This document shows positions 52,024 to 60,371 of a DNA stretch of 64,000 bases, in pieces. The notes below the pieces were generated by a model. That model was not told where the DNA came from. It saw nothing but the letters and a program-made list of their open reading frames with translations, and searched no databases. The stretch covers positions 370,404 to 434,403 of the IMG/VR virus record IMGVR_UViG_3300032782_000001. One strand, 5' to 3'. Both the position numbers and the translations under genes were made by a program. This stretch comes from a virus. Within the stretch, counting starts at the first letter, position 1, and each line of letters opens with the position of its first letter.

Positions 52024-52824
52024 TTATACCTGTCGACAAAAAACGTCGGCGAATGCTACGAAATTAGGGGATCCGGCAGGTGGCACAGCAAAAGTAACAT
52101 GCGTGAATGCTTGCCGGAATCCCGGCTCAGAAAGAATGTCCCGGAAAATGCCTGCAACGACTTCCGGATCATTACCGAAAACACCGCACCCCCAGGCGCC
52201 GAGAACCGCTACGCCTGATTGAAGTGCCATCGCTGTCAAGACATGACGTGCTCGTTTACGGAAGACTTTCACTACTTGTGTACAGGCAGACGGCGGAAGT
52301 GCACTTGCATTAGGCGCAGGACATGTGACGACCGACAGAAAATACGGACGGTCAACCGTCTGATAGTCAGACGTACGGAAGAACGGAACAGACGGAGAAA
52401 CCGCCAGCGCGTCCGAATAAAGAGGACTATTCGTCGCCCGATGTGACTCGTAAAGCTGTGGCACCGTTTCAAGACAAGAGAAAAGAACGGACTGACGACA
52501 AAGATCTTCTTCCTGCGCCTTGGCACCTCGGAGGAAACCACCACCCGGATGCTTTCCTGAAGCAAAATTCAGAAGACACGGCTCTTCACCGAGATGAGAA
52601 AGCCTAAAACCGGCGTCTGAAGAAGTTTCCGACGTCACCTCGACGAAAAGCCTGGAACAACGAACCGGAATCTCTTGAGTAGAAAGAGTATCCGGAAAAT
52701 GAACAATAGTGCCCTGGATCGCTTGTCGAACTTCCGCCTCAATGAGAACGGGGCCGCGCGGTCCGAGATATCGACCAGACGTGGCAACTTCGACGTTCTC
52801 TTGGGCAATCTTGATGTAATTCAC
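52024..52824 (-). CDS. PARG-like poly(ADP-ribose) glycohydrolase (TIGR02452/DUF2263)
   Basis: About 266 residues. The macrodomain-type core has LLNFASGKHPGGGFLRGAKA followed by QEEDLCRQS, matching the GGG...QEE catalytic signature of bacterial PARG. Later come VVTCPAPNAS and VLGAWGCGVFGNDPE. It would remove ADP-ribose from proteins or nucleic acids, perhaps reversing a toxin-based antiphage defence. The GTG at 52824 overlaps the upstream stop. Confidence 0.85.
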   Translation of the reverse strand: MNYIKIAQENVEVATSGRYLGPRGPVLIEAEVRQAIQGTIVHFPDTLSTQEIPVRCSRLFVEVTSETSSDAGFRLSHLGEEPCLLNFASGKHPGGGFLRGAKAQEEDLCRQSVLFSCLETVPQLYESHRATNSPLYSDALAVSPSVPFFRTSDYQTVDRPYFLSVVTCPAPNASALPPSACTQVVKVFRKRARHVLTAMALQSGVAVLGAWGCGVFGNDPEVVAGIFRDILSEPGFRQAFTHVTFAVPPAGSPNFVAFADVFCRQV

Positions 52825-52961
52825 CCAGCACCCCAATTCTTACACGGCCATTGCTCTGAATTCACGAACCAAGGAGCGAAATCATTCCACTCCAAAACCA
52901 AATCAATGGCCGCAATAGCCTCCCGAAACTTGGTCAAACGTTGCTGTTGCTCCGGCGTCAT
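52821..52961 (-). CDS. small hypothetical protein
   Basis: A 46-residue protein beginning MTPEQQQRLTKF and ending in a Trp-rich stretch (LEWNDFAPWFV). The frame extends upstream, but that would overlap a better-supported gene. Coupled to the PARG-like gene by GTGA. Start uncertain. Confidence 0.4.
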   Translation of the reverse strand: MTPEQQQRLTKFREAIAAIDLVLEWNDFAPWFVNSEQWPCKNWGAG

Positions 52962-52998
52962 TTCATTCCAAGAAGGAGCGTGGGGAAACTGAGAAAGG

Positions 52999-53283
52999 TC
53001 AAGATGAGCCGGAGCCGTTTGAACATCCTGGTGCGAGCCGGCGCTTTCGCCTTTCACGCTCCCGGTTCCTACGTTGTTCCATTGACTCTTCGGTGTGAGT
53101 TGTGCCGAGGGTGGGCGGGCAACGGTGACAACGACGTACCGAACTTTCCTTGTTCGGCGACTGACGCTCCACCTCATGGCCGCACTCAAGTACGTCGTAA
53201 AACCGCCCGTCCTTCTCGACATTGCCTTTGACCTCACGACTTGGAGCCCTCCATCCGCCGGTATGGACAGGACTTCTTGACAT
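52999..53283 (-). CDS. small putative zinc protein with basic tail
   Basis: A 94-residue protein. YDVLECGHEVERQ...RRCHRCPP is a Cys/His pattern common in small phage proteins. It is followed by a very basic Arg-rich region (RRNRERERRKRRL). Probably nucleic-acid binding; function unknown. Confidence 0.55.
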   Translation of the reverse strand: MSRSPVHTGGWRAPSREVKGNVEKDGRFYDVLECGHEVERQSPNKESSVRRCHRCPPTLGTTHTEESMEQRRNRERERRKRRLAPGCSNGSGSS

Positions 53284-53315
53284 GGAAAAAATGATACATC
53301 AAGGGTGCCGCAAAA

Positions 53316-53699
53316 TTATGACATCATGACCCGCCAAACCGTCAAAAGACTTTCCCCCTCCGGATACCCACGAATTCGAGCCTCCAAAATTTCCCGAAGC
53401 CTGCCCGCTTCAACTTCAAACTCATCGACGGAAAGATGACGCGAAGCGACGCTCATGCCGGGCTCGTGGAACGGGAAAATAAAAGGCGTTCCGGCCGTCT
53501 CAATGGCCCGCGGGAGTGCCGCCATCATTTCCAAATCTTCCAAGACGTAGAAATAGTAAAGAAGATGGCCCTCTGCTTCCGCACGCTGGCGTAGCTCCCG
53601 AAACGGAACGACGAGCGCTGAAATTAATTTCTTCCTGCCCTCATCTGTCGCCATGCTGTGACGAATTAGCGCCTCCTTGGCCGACCTCTCCAACCTCAT
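53316..53699 (-). CDS. hypothetical protein
   Basis: A 127-residue helical protein (FRELRQRAEAEGHLLYYFYV) ending TVWRVMMS, loosely like the VMES tails. Starts as an ATGA overlap with the upstream membrane-protein gene. Function unknown. Confidence 0.55.
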   Translation of the reverse strand: MRLERSAKEALIRHSMATDEGRKKLISALVVPFRELRQRAEAEGHLLYYFYVLEDLEMMAALPRAIETAGTPFIFPFHEPGMSVASRHLSVDEFEVEAGRLREILEARIRGYPEGESLLTVWRVMMS

Positions 53700-53884
53700 G
53701 GCTTCGCCTGATTTCGAGGATCAGCCTCACAAAGATGCGCCGCCTTCGTCCCACAAACCGCACAGGTGACATCTACCTGGCAACGCTTGTGGTGGCCCTC
53801 CCAAAACCACGTGAAGACGAGCCAGGCTAAAATTAGGAGGTCCGCCACCAACGCCAAAACGGCGACCAACAACGTAGGTTCCAT
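53696..53884 (-). CDS. small membrane protein with Cys knuckle
   Basis: A 62-residue protein. An N-terminal hydrophobic segment (LLVAVLALVADLLILAWLVF) is followed by CQVDVTCAVCGTKAAHLC. Its size and single span would suit a spanin- or holin-like accessory, but the Cys cluster is unusual for that. Function unknown. Confidence 0.5.
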   Translation of the reverse strand: MEPTLLVAVLALVADLLILAWLVFTWFWEGHHKRCQVDVTCAVCGTKAAHLCEADPRNQAKP

Positions 53885-53947
53885 TCCAAATTCTACGCCG
53901 AAGGACCCAAGGAACCGAGAAAAATCGCTTCCCCGTCCCAAAAAGAT

Positions 53948-54496
53948 TTAATCGAATGCCTTCTGGACCGCCGGATCCAATACCCGCGCTCCCCAAACAT
54001 CGGCCAACACGATCTTGGCCCTGATCGATAACCCTAATAAAACGGAACAATCTTCACACGGCAGACAATCATTGTCATCCCGGTGCGACGCCGCCCGATG
54101 TTCTCGATAAGCCCTGTCCGCCACCTCATACCAAGCAAACACACCCGCTGACAACCGCTCCACTATCCGAATATGACCGGAACCACCCTCGCAAACAGAC
54201 ACCCTCTGAGGATCTCGATTCGCCAAATGCTCCCACGCCGCCGCCAATCCATCTTCTACTGCATCACATTCGACCGATACACCCCCGACAGGCGACGACA
54301 CATAGACCCCGAACCACATATCAGCCCCAACATCAGCATCCGCCTGAAAATCGAACGCCAACGAAAGAACAATAGCCGTCGTTAAATCCTCCATCACCTT
54401 CAACCCCATCCGACGAAATATCCGAAGCCGGCGCTCCTCCGCCTCCCGAACACCATCCACCCGACAAGTGCAAACCATTGGAAGACTTTCTGACAT
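53948..54496 (-). CDS. hypothetical protein
   Basis: A 182-residue acidic protein with scattered Cys (including CLPCEDC) and no membrane segment. It lies just downstream of the small zinc-finger gene ending at 54500. No family recognised. Confidence 0.5.
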   Translation of the reverse strand: MSESLPMVCTCRVDGVREAEERRLRIFRRMGLKVMEDLTTAIVLSLAFDFQADADVGADMWFGVYVSSPVGGVSVECDAVEDGLAAAWEHLANRDPQRVSVCEGGSGHIRIVERLSAGVFAWYEVADRAYREHRAASHRDDNDCLPCEDCSVLLGLSIRAKIVLADVWGARVLDPAVQKAFD

Positions 54497-54499
54497 AAG

Positions 54500-54667
54500 C
54501 TAACCTGAAAACCCACGAGCACGGAAATCGCAATCCCCGATGTGGTCCTTCTCCCGACAACATTTGTAAAACCCGCGAGTCTTGGGACACTCGCGAGCTT
54601 TAGAATCCTCTTGATACGGCCAAGGATCAAAAGTTATCGAATGCCAAAACTTTCCCCAAAAACTCAT
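54500..54667 (-). CDS. very small zinc-finger-like protein
   Basis: A 55-residue protein found by reading the frame directly. An aromatic N-terminus (MSFWGKFWHSITFDPWPYQ) is followed by CPKTRGFYKCCREKDHIGDC, a Cys/His motif typical of tiny phage zinc proteins. There is no strong ribosome site. It ends four bases before the next gene starts. Confidence 0.5.
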   Translation of the reverse strand: MSFWGKFWHSITFDPWPYQEDSKARECPKTRGFYKCCREKDHIGDCDFRARGFSG

Positions 54668-54786
54668 GTGGAATATTACAATCTGAATTTCTTGAGAAAC
54701 GATTATCGGAACGCCACGTTCTCCACAGCATATCTAAAGGACCCGGAAAACTCCAGTAAATTGATTCCTCTCCCCAAAGGAAGGCT
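54668..54786. other. short intergenic region
   Basis: No supported gene. A plus-strand frame ending near 54790 exists but lacks a ribosome site and is antisense to the small zinc-finger gene. Confidence 0.4.
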
Positions 54787-55089
54787 TTAGAGAGGAGTTC
54801 TCTCGAGCTTCATGCAGGCAGAATCATCCACTAACTGGACCTTCATGCCTGCAGGAGCTATCGCAACCCAACCCGGATAAACGTGCTCAGAAATGAGCAC
54901 ATCCGCTCCCCACAAAGTCCCGCGAATACCCAAGTCCAAATGCTCCTTGTGCGTGGTCCGGTCAAATTGGTCTGGGGGAAGATTATCAATATCTGATTGA
55001 TGCATGAACAAAGTCCCCACCCTCAATCGCTGAGATTCCATCCACGCAAATTTGTCCGCCAACAAATGAAGTAGGTCGGTTCCAGTCAT
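54787..55089 (-). CDS. hypothetical small protein
   Basis: A 100-residue protein with a helical start and a beta-rich end (GTLWGADVLISEHVYPGWVA). I have a general impression of similar small phage proteins, but no function is assigned. Confidence 0.55.
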   Translation of the reverse strand: MTGTDLLHLLADKFAWMESQRLRVGTLFMHQSDIDNLPPDQFDRTTHKEHLDLGIRGTLWGADVLISEHVYPGWVAIAPAGMKVQLVDDSACMKLERTPL

Positions 55090-55108
55090 GGAACTACTTT
55101 ACCTATAT

Positions 55109-56524
55109 CTAAAGCCTATCTTCTGCAAAAACGTATCCACGCTCTCCGAATTTCACTCGCATGACTTCCATGATCCATGCTTTCCGGAAATTCCGGAAAG
55201 AAGCAAACTCTCGAAGTCTCCTAAATTCAGTCATAAGTACGTTATCTGCGATCCTGTGAACTTCCACCAAATGCCCATCAATGTAAGAGACGGTCCTTTC
55301 TGAAGTGGGGAATACAAAAGAACAATTCGCACAGATGCGATCACCAGATCGCATCACCAGACCGCAACTTGGACACATCTTCGTAGACGCAGATGCAATG
55401 AGACCGCGTCCAACGAACAAATCATAAGATCTGACATGATCGGGTAAACCATGACGCAGAGCATTTCCGGAGTGATCGAGGATCACAGGAGGAGCCGGAA
55501 TGCTGGCTGAAACATACTCCGGACGCATGCATCGACATGCCTGCTGCATATAGAGAGTTCGGGACAAAGTCGGTCGAGCTAAGATTACACATTTCAATTC
55601 CGGACAATCCCATCCTTCGGAGAGCACCAAACAATTGGAAAGAACTTTGATATCACCTCTCAAGAACGATTCGAAGAATTTCCGCCTGGTCTCATCAGGA
55701 GTATCACTGTCAATATGTTCTGCAGTGACATCCGCACCTCGAAACGCTCGGACGATAGACTTGGAGTGTTCGACCCCCACCGCGAAACAGATGGTTGGAC
55801 GACCGAAAGCGTGAGTTCGATAATGAGATATAATGTCTCCAACCAAATCAATGTCGTTCATGATCGCGTTTAACTGTGTCTCATCATAGTCCCCTCGAAC
55901 GACTTTCAACCTGGCAAGGGCGGAGAGATTAGCGTATGGACGCGTAAACACACGCGGCCTCACTAAGTATCCATATTGAATTAATCTGGTAACTTCCTCA
56001 CCGACAATGATTTCATCGAAGTCATTCCCGAGACCTTGTCCATCATAACGCCATGGAGTCCCCGTGAGTCCGAGAATTTTGGCTTCCGGATAAGCCGAGA
56101 TGACTCGACGAGTGGATGCGTTGGGAGCTCGATGAGCCTCATCGACAATGATAATGTCGAAATGAGCGAATGCTTCATCCTCCATTTGGTTCAAAAAAGT
56201 ATGGAGGGAACTAACCTGGATGGGTGCTCCGGGCTTGTTGGAAAAGGCTTTGTCGTCGCCAGAAGGGTTGGCCATAACGAGCCCGATGTCGTTCGGATCG
56301 ATCCCCTCTTGGACGAATTTCTGTAATGCTTGCCTTACGAGCTCCCGCCGATGAGCCAAAAATAAAATACGGAGACCAGCCGCAGCTGCGCGCTGCGAAA
56401 CCAAAATAGCTACAAACGTCTTGCCGGCTCCCATATGCAAGACATACAGGATGCGCCGCACTCGCGTCCAAGCATCAAAGATCCGACGGACAGATGAGTC
56501 CTGATAATATCGGGCCTTATTCAT
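55109..56524 (-). CDS. SF2 DEAD/DEAH-type helicase
   Basis: About 471 residues. Motif I is HMGAGKTFVAILV, Ia is LFLAHRRELVRQAL, II is IIIVDEAHRAP, III is ILGLTGTPWRYDG, and the C-terminal lobe has LSEGWDCPELKCV and QQACRCMRPE. It ends with a zinc ribbon (CPSCGLVM...ICANC). Similar to UvsW/RadD-type phage and bacterial repair helicases. The ATG at 56524 overlaps the upstream stop by 8 bases. Confidence 0.88.
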   Translation of the reverse strand: MNKARYYQDSSVRRIFDAWTRVRRILYVLHMGAGKTFVAILVSQRAAAAGLRILFLAHRRELVRQALQKFVQEGIDPNDIGLVMANPSGDDKAFSNKPGAPIQVSSLHTFLNQMEDEAFAHFDIIIVDEAHRAPNASTRRVISAYPEAKILGLTGTPWRYDGQGLGNDFDEIIVGEEVTRLIQYGYLVRPRVFTRPYANLSALARLKVVRGDYDETQLNAIMNDIDLVGDIISHYRTHAFGRPTICFAVGVEHSKSIVRAFRGADVTAEHIDSDTPDETRRKFFESFLRGDIKVLSNCLVLSEGWDCPELKCVILARPTLSRTLYMQQACRCMRPEYVSASIPAPPVILDHSGNALRHGLPDHVRSYDLFVGRGLIASASTKMCPSCGLVMRSGDRICANCSFVFPTSERTVSYIDGHLVEVHRIADNVLMTEFRRLREFASFRNFRKAWIMEVMRVKFGERGYVFAEDRL

Positions 56525-58052
56525 CGCCAACCCATGGGCAAACGTACGTCCGATTGCCTTCGATCTTCCAACCTGGGAGAGGATTGATTTTGAAGTGGAA
56601 GAACTGAGAAGCGCTAATCTTCTTCCATGAATTTGACTTCGCGTGTTTCCCGCATGTGGGAATATAGAGGCGAGCTTTGGACCAAAACATTGTCGCATGA
56701 TTGGAACACTTGACGCATTTCCAAATGACGACAGTGACTTCCTTGTCATTGGACTCTTGGACTACAGCCTTTCGTCCTTTGTGGTTACCGGCTAAGACCA
56801 ATACGATATCACCAGGTTCCAAAGCAAATTGCGGAAAGCTGCTGTACGCTTCTCGCATGATCGCAGATGACTTTTCGTAGTCATTGCGTTTAATCAATGA
56901 TTCCAGAGACGAACGACGCTGCTTCGCCAGCTTCGCGACAGCCCGATGGATCAGTTTAATGTCGCGAACATGCTCGGCGAGTTTCTTGCGATTGACCGCC
57001 ATTTCTTCATGGCGCCGTTTCGCTTCTTGTTCCCGTCGTTCCCGTTTCTCTTGAAGAGCCCGATTTCGCTTATCCTTCCGAAGTTTTTCTGCTTCCAGCT
57101 TCTCCTGATGTTTCTTAGTTGCTTCTTCAGCCCTTTGCCGGCCGGAATTGTGCCAATCTTCCCAGGCTTCTTGGAGACCTTTTTCGAAGTCGCTAATGAA
57201 TAGCTCGGGTCGATGCCCCCAATTTGGGATCCGACCGCCCGGGATGGAGGCGTACAAATTCAACAGTCTATTTTTCTTGGAGGAATTGCGAATGAATTGG
57301 AGGCTATACACTAAATGTTGACGTACGCGTTCTGCAGATCCTCCTTCACCTTGAGTGGCTTCAGACTTAATCGGCGGACATTTATTCAACGACCGCCCAG
57401 CCTCCGCGTATGTCATCGGCTCTCCGAAGAACCCGAAACATGCGAGCAGGCAATACCACTGCCGTGTAGTAAGAAGCTTCAAGACGCCGCGAATAGTGTT
57501 AATGGTGCGGAGAACATCTTTCGGGTGAACATCTAGAGAATGTTCATTTCCGCAATCTACTACACGGCAATGATATGACAAATTATCGTGAACGAATGGA
57601 AGCTTCTTGTTGGCAATTTCTGGCCAAATTTCTTCCGGGATTTGACCGAGACCTTCAGCAAGCCGCTTGGCGGAGGCCTTCCAATCACCTCGCTTGTCAT
57701 CCCATGGACTTTCACGACCGTGTTCATAAGAAGAGATAACGTCGTTCGGTAGTTCGGTTAGTCGAGAGACGGATGTGATACTGTCGTGCCCTAAACTATT
57801 GCGCAATTGGAAAATGCGATTGCGTTTATGAGATGACTTGGAAGGCGGTTCTCCTCGGATTTTGAGAGGATGGATAGCAACCGATGTGTCCATCCCCGAT
57901 TCCACTCGACGTACGAACCTGTCGGCTGACACTCCGAAGATGAATTCGACGTCTTCGGCCGTCATCTTCTCGCCAAACACTTCCCAATTGCGAGTGTTAA
58001 GCGTTCGATCGCAGCCGATTGGCTCTTCGGACGGCTTGTCCTCGGAGTTCAT
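56517..58052 (-). CDS. HTH / sigma-4-like / KOW fusion protein
   Basis: A 511-residue multidomain protein, probably a transcription factor. Residues about 78-150 look like an XRE helix-turn-helix (IFQLRNSLG...SRLTELPNDVISSYE). Residues about 190-260 resemble sigma region 4 (LLTTRQWYCLLACFGFFGE, MTYAEAGRSL, then ERVRQHLVYSL). A long Arg/Glu coiled coil (about 300-380) follows. Then comes a KOW motif (EPGDIVLVLAGNHKGRKAVV) with nearby Cys residues (CVKCSN). The combination is not one I know. It overlaps the helicase gene. Confidence 0.6.
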   Translation of the reverse strand: MNSEDKPSEEPIGCDRTLNTRNWEVFGEKMTAEDVEFIFGVSADRFVRRVESGMDTSVAIHPLKIRGEPPSKSSHKRNRIFQLRNSLGHDSITSVSRLTELPNDVISSYEHGRESPWDDKRGDWKASAKRLAEGLGQIPEEIWPEIANKKLPFVHDNLSYHCRVVDCGNEHSLDVHPKDVLRTINTIRGVLKLLTTRQWYCLLACFGFFGEPMTYAEAGRSLNKCPPIKSEATQGEGGSAERVRQHLVYSLQFIRNSSKKNRLLNLYASIPGGRIPNWGHRPELFISDFEKGLQEAWEDWHNSGRQRAEEATKKHQEKLEAEKLRKDKRNRALQEKRERREQEAKRRHEEMAVNRKKLAEHVRDIKLIHRAVAKLAKQRRSSLESLIKRNDYEKSSAIMREAYSSFPQFALEPGDIVLVLAGNHKGRKAVVQESNDKEVTVVIWKCVKCSNHATMFWSKARLYIPTCGKHAKSNSWKKISASQFFHFKINPLPGWKIEGNRTYVCPWVGDE

Positions 58053-58152
58053 TCAACCAAGTACACCCCCGATTGGAGAATTTAGGACTCCATGACAGAT
58101 CGCACGCGCATAAACTACGAACCGGAAGCCTTCATCGGCTGTACCTTGCCAC

Positions 58153-58872
58153 ATGGAAACCTTCCGAGGTCGCCCATTGACCGAGACTGAAATTCAATGG
58201 CGAACCGAAGGCCGATGCATTGGATGCGGAGCTCCCGCCCGGAAAGTCAAAATGAAAGACGGGACCATTCGCCCTGATATGGAATGCAAAGATTGCTACG
58301 GATCCAGGAATTCATACCCTTCCGGAGGCAATTCATTCCGTGAGTTCGGTGCTTCTCGAGCATCTGTTGGACATGAATATCGATCCCGGCTTGGTTACTC
58401 TTCCCGAGCCGGCGGAGCCCCACGACAACCCGGAGAAGAAACTGCCACCCAGAAAACCGAAGTTTGGTTGTCTACCCCGGAGCCCAAACTCCTTCCCTCA
58501 CCAGAACCGCCCTTCCAAATCACCCCCTCCAGGGTAAAAATCGTGCATATGCGGTGGTCTGGAATGTCTATCGCCGACATCGCACATGAACTTCGTCTAT
58601 GGGTGCCAAACGTCCGACATGTTCTTCAGAAACTTCGAGCCTCTAAAAGTACCATCCCAGACTGGGCCCAAGACTGGTTAAGGCAGGAAGTTTATAGCCG
58701 AGATCAACCCGACCATCTGACCCGCAAACATGAAGAAACCCTTCAACACACCATCTCCCAACTTCTCAGCCGCGGCATCCCAAAAGTAGTCATCCTGGAA
58801 ACCCTCGGACTCCATTCGGAACGCGACGCGTCCCTCATGGAACCCTGCGGTTGCTTCTCCGACCAAACATAA
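58153..58872 (+). CDS. zinc-ribbon and helix-turn-helix protein
   Basis: A 239-residue protein. The N-terminus has CIGCGAPARK...CKDCYG (two CxxC). A long Ser/Pro linker follows, then a helix-turn-helix-like region (RWSGMSIADIAHELRLWVPN) and a last helical domain. Likely DNA-binding. It is divergent from the gene at 58052; a 32-codon frame at 58092-58190 in the gap is too weak to call. Confidence 0.55.
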   Translation: METFRGRPLTETEIQWRTEGRCIGCGAPARKVKMKDGTIRPDMECKDCYGSRNSYPSGGNSFREFGASRASVGHEYRSRLGYSSRAGGAPRQPGEETATQKTEVWLSTPEPKLLPSPEPPFQITPSRVKIVHMRWSGMSIADIAHELRLWVPNVRHVLQKLRASKSTIPDWAQDWLRQEVYSRDQPDHLTRKHEETLQHTISQLLSRGIPKVVILETLGLHSERDASLMEPCGCFSDQT

Positions 58873-59094
58873 GATCGTTCAATTACCCCGAACGACGTTC
58901 CGAACCAGGCACTACCCCCTAGAAAAGGGATCGTCCACGCAAAAATCGAACGAATACTTTGAAGCGCTCAGGGACCCAATTTTCCCTGTGCATGAACTTC
59001 CCCATCCAAAAAGATTTACCTCGTCACTCCCTCCCCCTCTCCCCTATCCCATACCCTCCCACCCCCATACTACTCCCCCTATCCCTATTTATCC
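58873..59094. other. intergenic boundary with polypyrimidine tract
   Basis: No gene is supported. About 59020-59098 is almost purely C/T on the plus strand (polypurine on the minus strand) with repeated CCCTAT-like units. Base composition rises sharply in GC to the right of it. Confidence 0.6.
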
Positions 59095-59439
59095 CTACTG
59101 GGTGGCCATGGGGGCGAGGGCCCGCATCTCCGGGATGTCGTAGTAGCAGACCGGCCCGTAGCAGTTCGGGGGCGTCGGCGCGGGGCGCCAGCTCCGGGCC
59201 GCGGCGGGCCTTTCCGCGCGCTTGGCGGTCGTCGGGCGGGTCTCGGGCCGCGGGAAGATCGGAGACGCTCCCGGGGCCACGTAGACGGCCGGAGCGACCG
59301 GTTCGGGCTTCGGCGCTTCCTGGACGGGGGTCGGATCGGGCTGGCGCGTCCCGTAGATGCGCAGTTCGCCTTGGAAGAGCGAGGGGCCGAAGGCGTAGGC
59401 GGCGAGGCCGAGGACCAGCAGGACGAGGAACGTCTTCAT
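59095..59439 (-). CDS. small exported or membrane-anchored Pro-rich protein
   Basis: A 114-residue protein with an N-terminal signal or anchor (MKTFLVLLVLGLAAYAFG), a Pro/Ala-rich body (PVQEAPKPEPVAPAVYV) and a C-terminal Cys pair (CYGPVCYYD). It shares the QEAPKP-rich plan with the gene at 62622. Driven by its own copy of the GC-region promoter. Confidence 0.65.
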   Translation of the reverse strand: MKTFLVLLVLGLAAYAFGPSLFQGELRIYGTRQPDPTPVQEAPKPEPVAPAVYVAPGASPIFPRPETRPTTAKRAERPAAARSWRPAPTPPNCYGPVCYYDIPEMRALAPMATQ

Positions 59440-59445
59440 ATCTCC

Positions 59446-59472
59446 GGATACGGCGGACGGGGCCGGACTTGT
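59446..59472 (-). promoter_or_regulatory. GC-region promoter, gene at 59439
   Basis: ACAAGTCC, then 14 bases, then TATCC on the minus strand; a short GGAG follows before the ATG. Confidence 0.65.
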
Positions 59473-59483
59473 CGCCCGGCCCC
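59459..59483 (-). terminator. GC-rich hairpin overlapping the -35
   Basis: Arms GGGGCCGG and CCGGCCCC around a 9-base loop that contains the -35-like ACAAGT. It lies just downstream of the gene ending at 59492. No U-tract. Confidence 0.45.
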
Positions 59484-59491
59484 GCGGCCCG

Positions 59492-59752
59492 TCACTCGGG
59501 CAGAACGGCCAGGGCGGCGCGGAAGAGGGCCGGGCGGCCGGTCATGAAGACCCAGGGCGCCCCGTCTTCCTCGTCGCCTTGACGGAACAGGGCGACGCAG
59601 GAGTTGCCCCGGGCGACGAGGCCAACCGCGTTCCCCTTGAGGTCAGGGCCGGCGTGCCCCTGGTTGACGTTGATCTTGGGGTCACCCGAGACCTTCACTT
59701 GGTACTCGCGACCCGAGAACACGAACGAACCCTCGAAGGACCATTTGCTCAT
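59492..59752 (-). CDS. small hypothetical protein
   Basis: An 86-residue beta-rich protein (FEGSFVFSGREYQVKVSGD). Unlike its neighbours it has no GGAGG before the ATG, although a weaker promoter match is present upstream. Function unknown. Confidence 0.6.
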   Translation of the reverse strand: MSKWSFEGSFVFSGREYQVKVSGDPKINVNQGHAGPDLKGNAVGLVARGNSCVALFRQGDEEDGAPWVFMTGRPALFRAALAVLPE

Positions 59753-59757
59753 GGGTT

Positions 59758-59783
59758 GCAATACGGCGAGGGCCGCCAGGTTT
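59758..59783 (-). promoter_or_regulatory. GC-region promoter, weaker copy, gene at 59752
   Basis: AAACCT, then 14 bases, then TATTG on the minus strand. The -35 is less conserved and the cassette lacks the Shine-Dalgarno. Confidence 0.4.
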
Positions 59784-59804
59784 CCCCAGCGGCCCTCGGT
59801 CCGT

Positions 59805-60032
59805 CTAGCAGCGCTCCATGCGGCGCGCCCACCGCTCGTAGTCCTCGACCTGCTCCTCCGTCATCTTGGGGACGAGAGGAGTCCGGGAGCCAGACTCGTC
59901 CTCGTACTCGAGCGTGTCGCCGTGCGAGGCCATGTTCGGGCTGACGCATTGCCCGATGGGTGCGTGCTTGACGAGCCGGGTCAGGGGCTTGGCCGTGCGG
60001 TCTGCGTCGAGACGTGCCTTCTTCGTGTCCAT
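59805..60032 (-). CDS. small hypothetical protein, paralogue of gene at 62036
   Basis: A 75-residue protein. KARLDADRTAKPLTRLVKHA and LEYEDE closely match the protein at 62036-62224, so the two are duplicates; this copy has an extra C-terminal helix (EEQVEDYERWARRM). The ATG follows the standard GGAGGTGAC cassette. Confidence 0.7.
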   Translation of the reverse strand: MDTKKARLDADRTAKPLTRLVKHAPIGQCVSPNMASHGDTLEYEDESGSRTPLVPKMTEEQVEDYERWARRMERC

Positions 60033-60051
60033 CGTCGTCACCTCCGACCTG

Positions 60052-60078
60052 GAATACGACAAGAGGGACCGGACTTGC
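60052..60078 (-). promoter_or_regulatory. GC-region promoter, gene at 60032
   Basis: GCAAGTCC, then 14 bases, then TATTC on the minus strand, followed by GGAGGTGACG and ATG. Confidence 0.75.
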
Positions 60079-60088
60079 GCCCGGTCCC
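60065..60088 (-). terminator. GC-rich hairpin overlapping the -35
   Basis: Arms GGGACCGG and CCGGTCCC with an 8-base loop carrying GCAAGT of the promoter -35. It follows the stop of the upstream gene (60104) and could end its transcript. Confidence 0.45.
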
Positions 60089-60103
60089 CTGGGTCCTGGT
60101 GGG

Positions 60104-60322
60104 CTATTCGCCCTTGGCCGCTTTCCTTCCTGCTTCGGTGACCCTGATGTTGCCTTCCGCGTCCTCTTCGAGCATGCCGCGGCGCAGCAATGCTTCGTGC
60201 GTCACGATGTTCTGGTGGTGCGTCGGGCGTCGCATGCCGATCTTGGTCTTTTGACCCTTGTTGCTGTCTTCGACCCCGACGCACCATTTGAGATCTTCGA
60301 GCATCCGCTGGCTGAGCTTCAT
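60104..60322 (-). CDS. small hypothetical protein
   Basis: A 72-residue helical protein (LSQRMLEDLKWCVGV) whose C-terminus, ALLRRGMLEEDAEGNIRVTE, resembles a small winged-helix segment. Function unknown. Standard promoter and GGAGG cassette. Confidence 0.65.
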   Translation of the reverse strand: MKLSQRMLEDLKWCVGVEDSNKGQKTKIGMRRPTHHQNIVTHEALLRRGMLEEDAEGNIRVTEAGRKAAKGE

Positions 60323-60340
60323 CCCGTCACCTCCGGGGCA

Positions 60341-60367
60341 GAATACGCCCCGGAGCGCGGAATTTGC
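60341..60367 (-). promoter_or_regulatory. GC-region promoter, gene at 60322
   Basis: GCAAATTC, then 14 bases, then TATTC on the minus strand, followed by GGAGGTGACG and ATG. Confidence 0.7.
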
Positions 60368-60371
60368 GGCT

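Noticed and set aside
52272-52565. Arg-rich open frames in other frames of the PARG-like gene.
   Set aside because: They are shadows with biased composition and no ribosome sites.
58959-59582. Plus-strand 207-codon open frame.
   Set aside because: It crosses the polypyrimidine tract and mirrors minus-strand genes in GC-rich DNA, with a low-complexity Ser/Arg/Pro product.
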